Assembly: GCA_020438665.1 (NCBI GenBank)
Contig: JAGQUE010000442.1
Span: forward strand, 1-5,165
DNA length: 5,165 nucleotides
Direction: 5' to 3'
From: Nocardioidaceae bacterium
Lineage (GTDB): Bacteria > Actinomycetota > Actinomycetes > Propionibacteriales > Nocardioidaceae
The translations under genes and the position numbers were made by a program. Shown piece after piece: positions 4,772-5,165 of the stretch; the first letter of the stretch is position 1; every line of letters begins with the position of its first letter. The notes under the pieces are model-generated. The model was not told where the DNA came from, searched no databases, and saw only the letters and a program-made list of their open reading frames with translations.

Positions 4772-5165
4772 CGGGCCTGACCATCGAGGACGACGCACCC
4801 GGACCCGCCAGCGGACCCGATGGCCTCGGGGCAGCGGCCGCGGTCGACGCGGGCGAGGCACCGGCGTTCGCGGTCCGGCTGGACAACTTCGAGGGTCCCT
4901 TCGACCTCCTGCTCCAGCTGATCGCCAAGCACAAGCTCGACATCACCGAGGTCTCCCTCTCGCGCGTCACCGACGAGTTCATCGCGCACGTCAGGGCCGG
5001 CGGAGAGATCTGGGACCTCGAGCAGACCACGTCGTTCCTGCTCGTCGCCGCGACGCTGCTCGACCTCAAGGCCGCCCGGCTGCTGCCGCAGGGCGACGTG
5101 GAGGACGAGGACGACCTTGCGCTGCTCGAGGCCCGCGACCTGCTGTTCGCGCGGCTGCTGCAGTA
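4768..5165 (+). CDS. scpA: Segregation and condensation protein A, kleisin subunit (3' end outside window)
   Basis: The first 132 codons, open to the end of the window (last two bases TA are an incomplete codon). ScpA is the kleisin that bridges the SMC ATPase heads and, with ScpB, forms the bacterial condensin that organises and separates replicated chromosomes on the nucleoid. After a 34-residue acidic/Ala-rich extension comes the diagnostic N-terminal kleisin block: VRLDNFEGPFDLLLQLI (36-52), KHKLDITEVSLSRVTDEFI (54-72) and SFLLVAATLLDLKAARLLP (89-107), followed by an acidic stretch VEDEDD. This N-terminal helical domain binds the SMC neck; the C-terminal winged-helix domain that binds the SMC cap is not in the window. 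The ATG start overlaps the preceding stop (ATGA), and GAGGA abuts the start, too close for an ordinary Shine-Dalgarno, so coupling to the upstream gene is likely. scpB is expected next. Confidence 0.93.
   Translation, partial: MTGLTIEDDAPGPASGPDGLGAAAAVDAGEAPAFAVRLDNFEGPFDLLLQLIAKHKLDITEVSLSRVTDEFIAHVRAGGEIWDLEQTTSFLLVAATLLDLKAARLLPQGDVEDEDDLALLEARDLLFARLLQ

Noticed and set aside
4596..5069. Minus-strand open frames across the small gene and scpA
   Set aside because: They are antisense to the conserved small protein and to the clear kleisin N-terminus, and show no motif of their own.

Overview
The window is GC-rich coding DNA with dense overlapping genes, GTG starts, weak or absent Shine-Dalgarno sequences and leaderless-looking promoters. 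This points to a high-GC actinobacterium. The gene order ParA-like ATPase, small conserved protein, scpA is that of the actinobacterial chromosome-condensation locus, and the wording of the proteins looks most like Nocardioidaceae or a relative (inference from remembered sequences, no search run). I see no insertion sequence, CRISPR array, tRNA or rRNA.

Layout. (1) 1-396 (+): the last 131 codons of a larger protein, probably the C-terminus of a DUF3516 DEAD/DEAH-box helicase. Its stop overlaps by 4 nt (GTGA) the start of (2) an M20-family metallopeptidase/deacylase (393-1691, +). (3) A convergent DDAH/amidinotransferase-fold hydrolase lies on the minus strand (1763-2608). Between genes 2 and 3 sits a 79-bp dyad that includes both stop codons and carries a perfect actinobacterial DnaA-box sequence in each outer arm. 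(4) A short divergent promoter region separates gene 3 from a small CX5R protein tyrosine/dual-specificity phosphatase (2665-3159, +).

(5) A 287-bp intergenic region (3160-3446) is the main regulatory stretch. In order it holds a perfect 10-bp inverted repeat, a run of three TCCACA motifs 11-12 bp apart (DnaA-box-like), a plausible promoter, a leader with two mutually exclusive hairpins, and a good ribosome binding site. (6) It feeds a tightly packed operon: an orphan ParA/Soj-type ATPase (3447-4433), a 117-residue protein with a predicted ribbon-helix-helix-like C-terminus (4418-4771), and scpA, the kleisin of the SMC complex (4768 onward, cut by the window end). The three genes overlap by 16 nt and 4 nt, so they are almost certainly co-transcribed and translationally coupled.

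The most interesting idea is that the orphan ParA and the small RHH-like protein form a partition-like pair tied to SMC-ScpAB loading. The DnaA-box-like cluster in front of the operon suggests a possible link between replication initiation and segregation gene expression. The arginine-related hydrolases upstream look like an unrelated neighbourhood.
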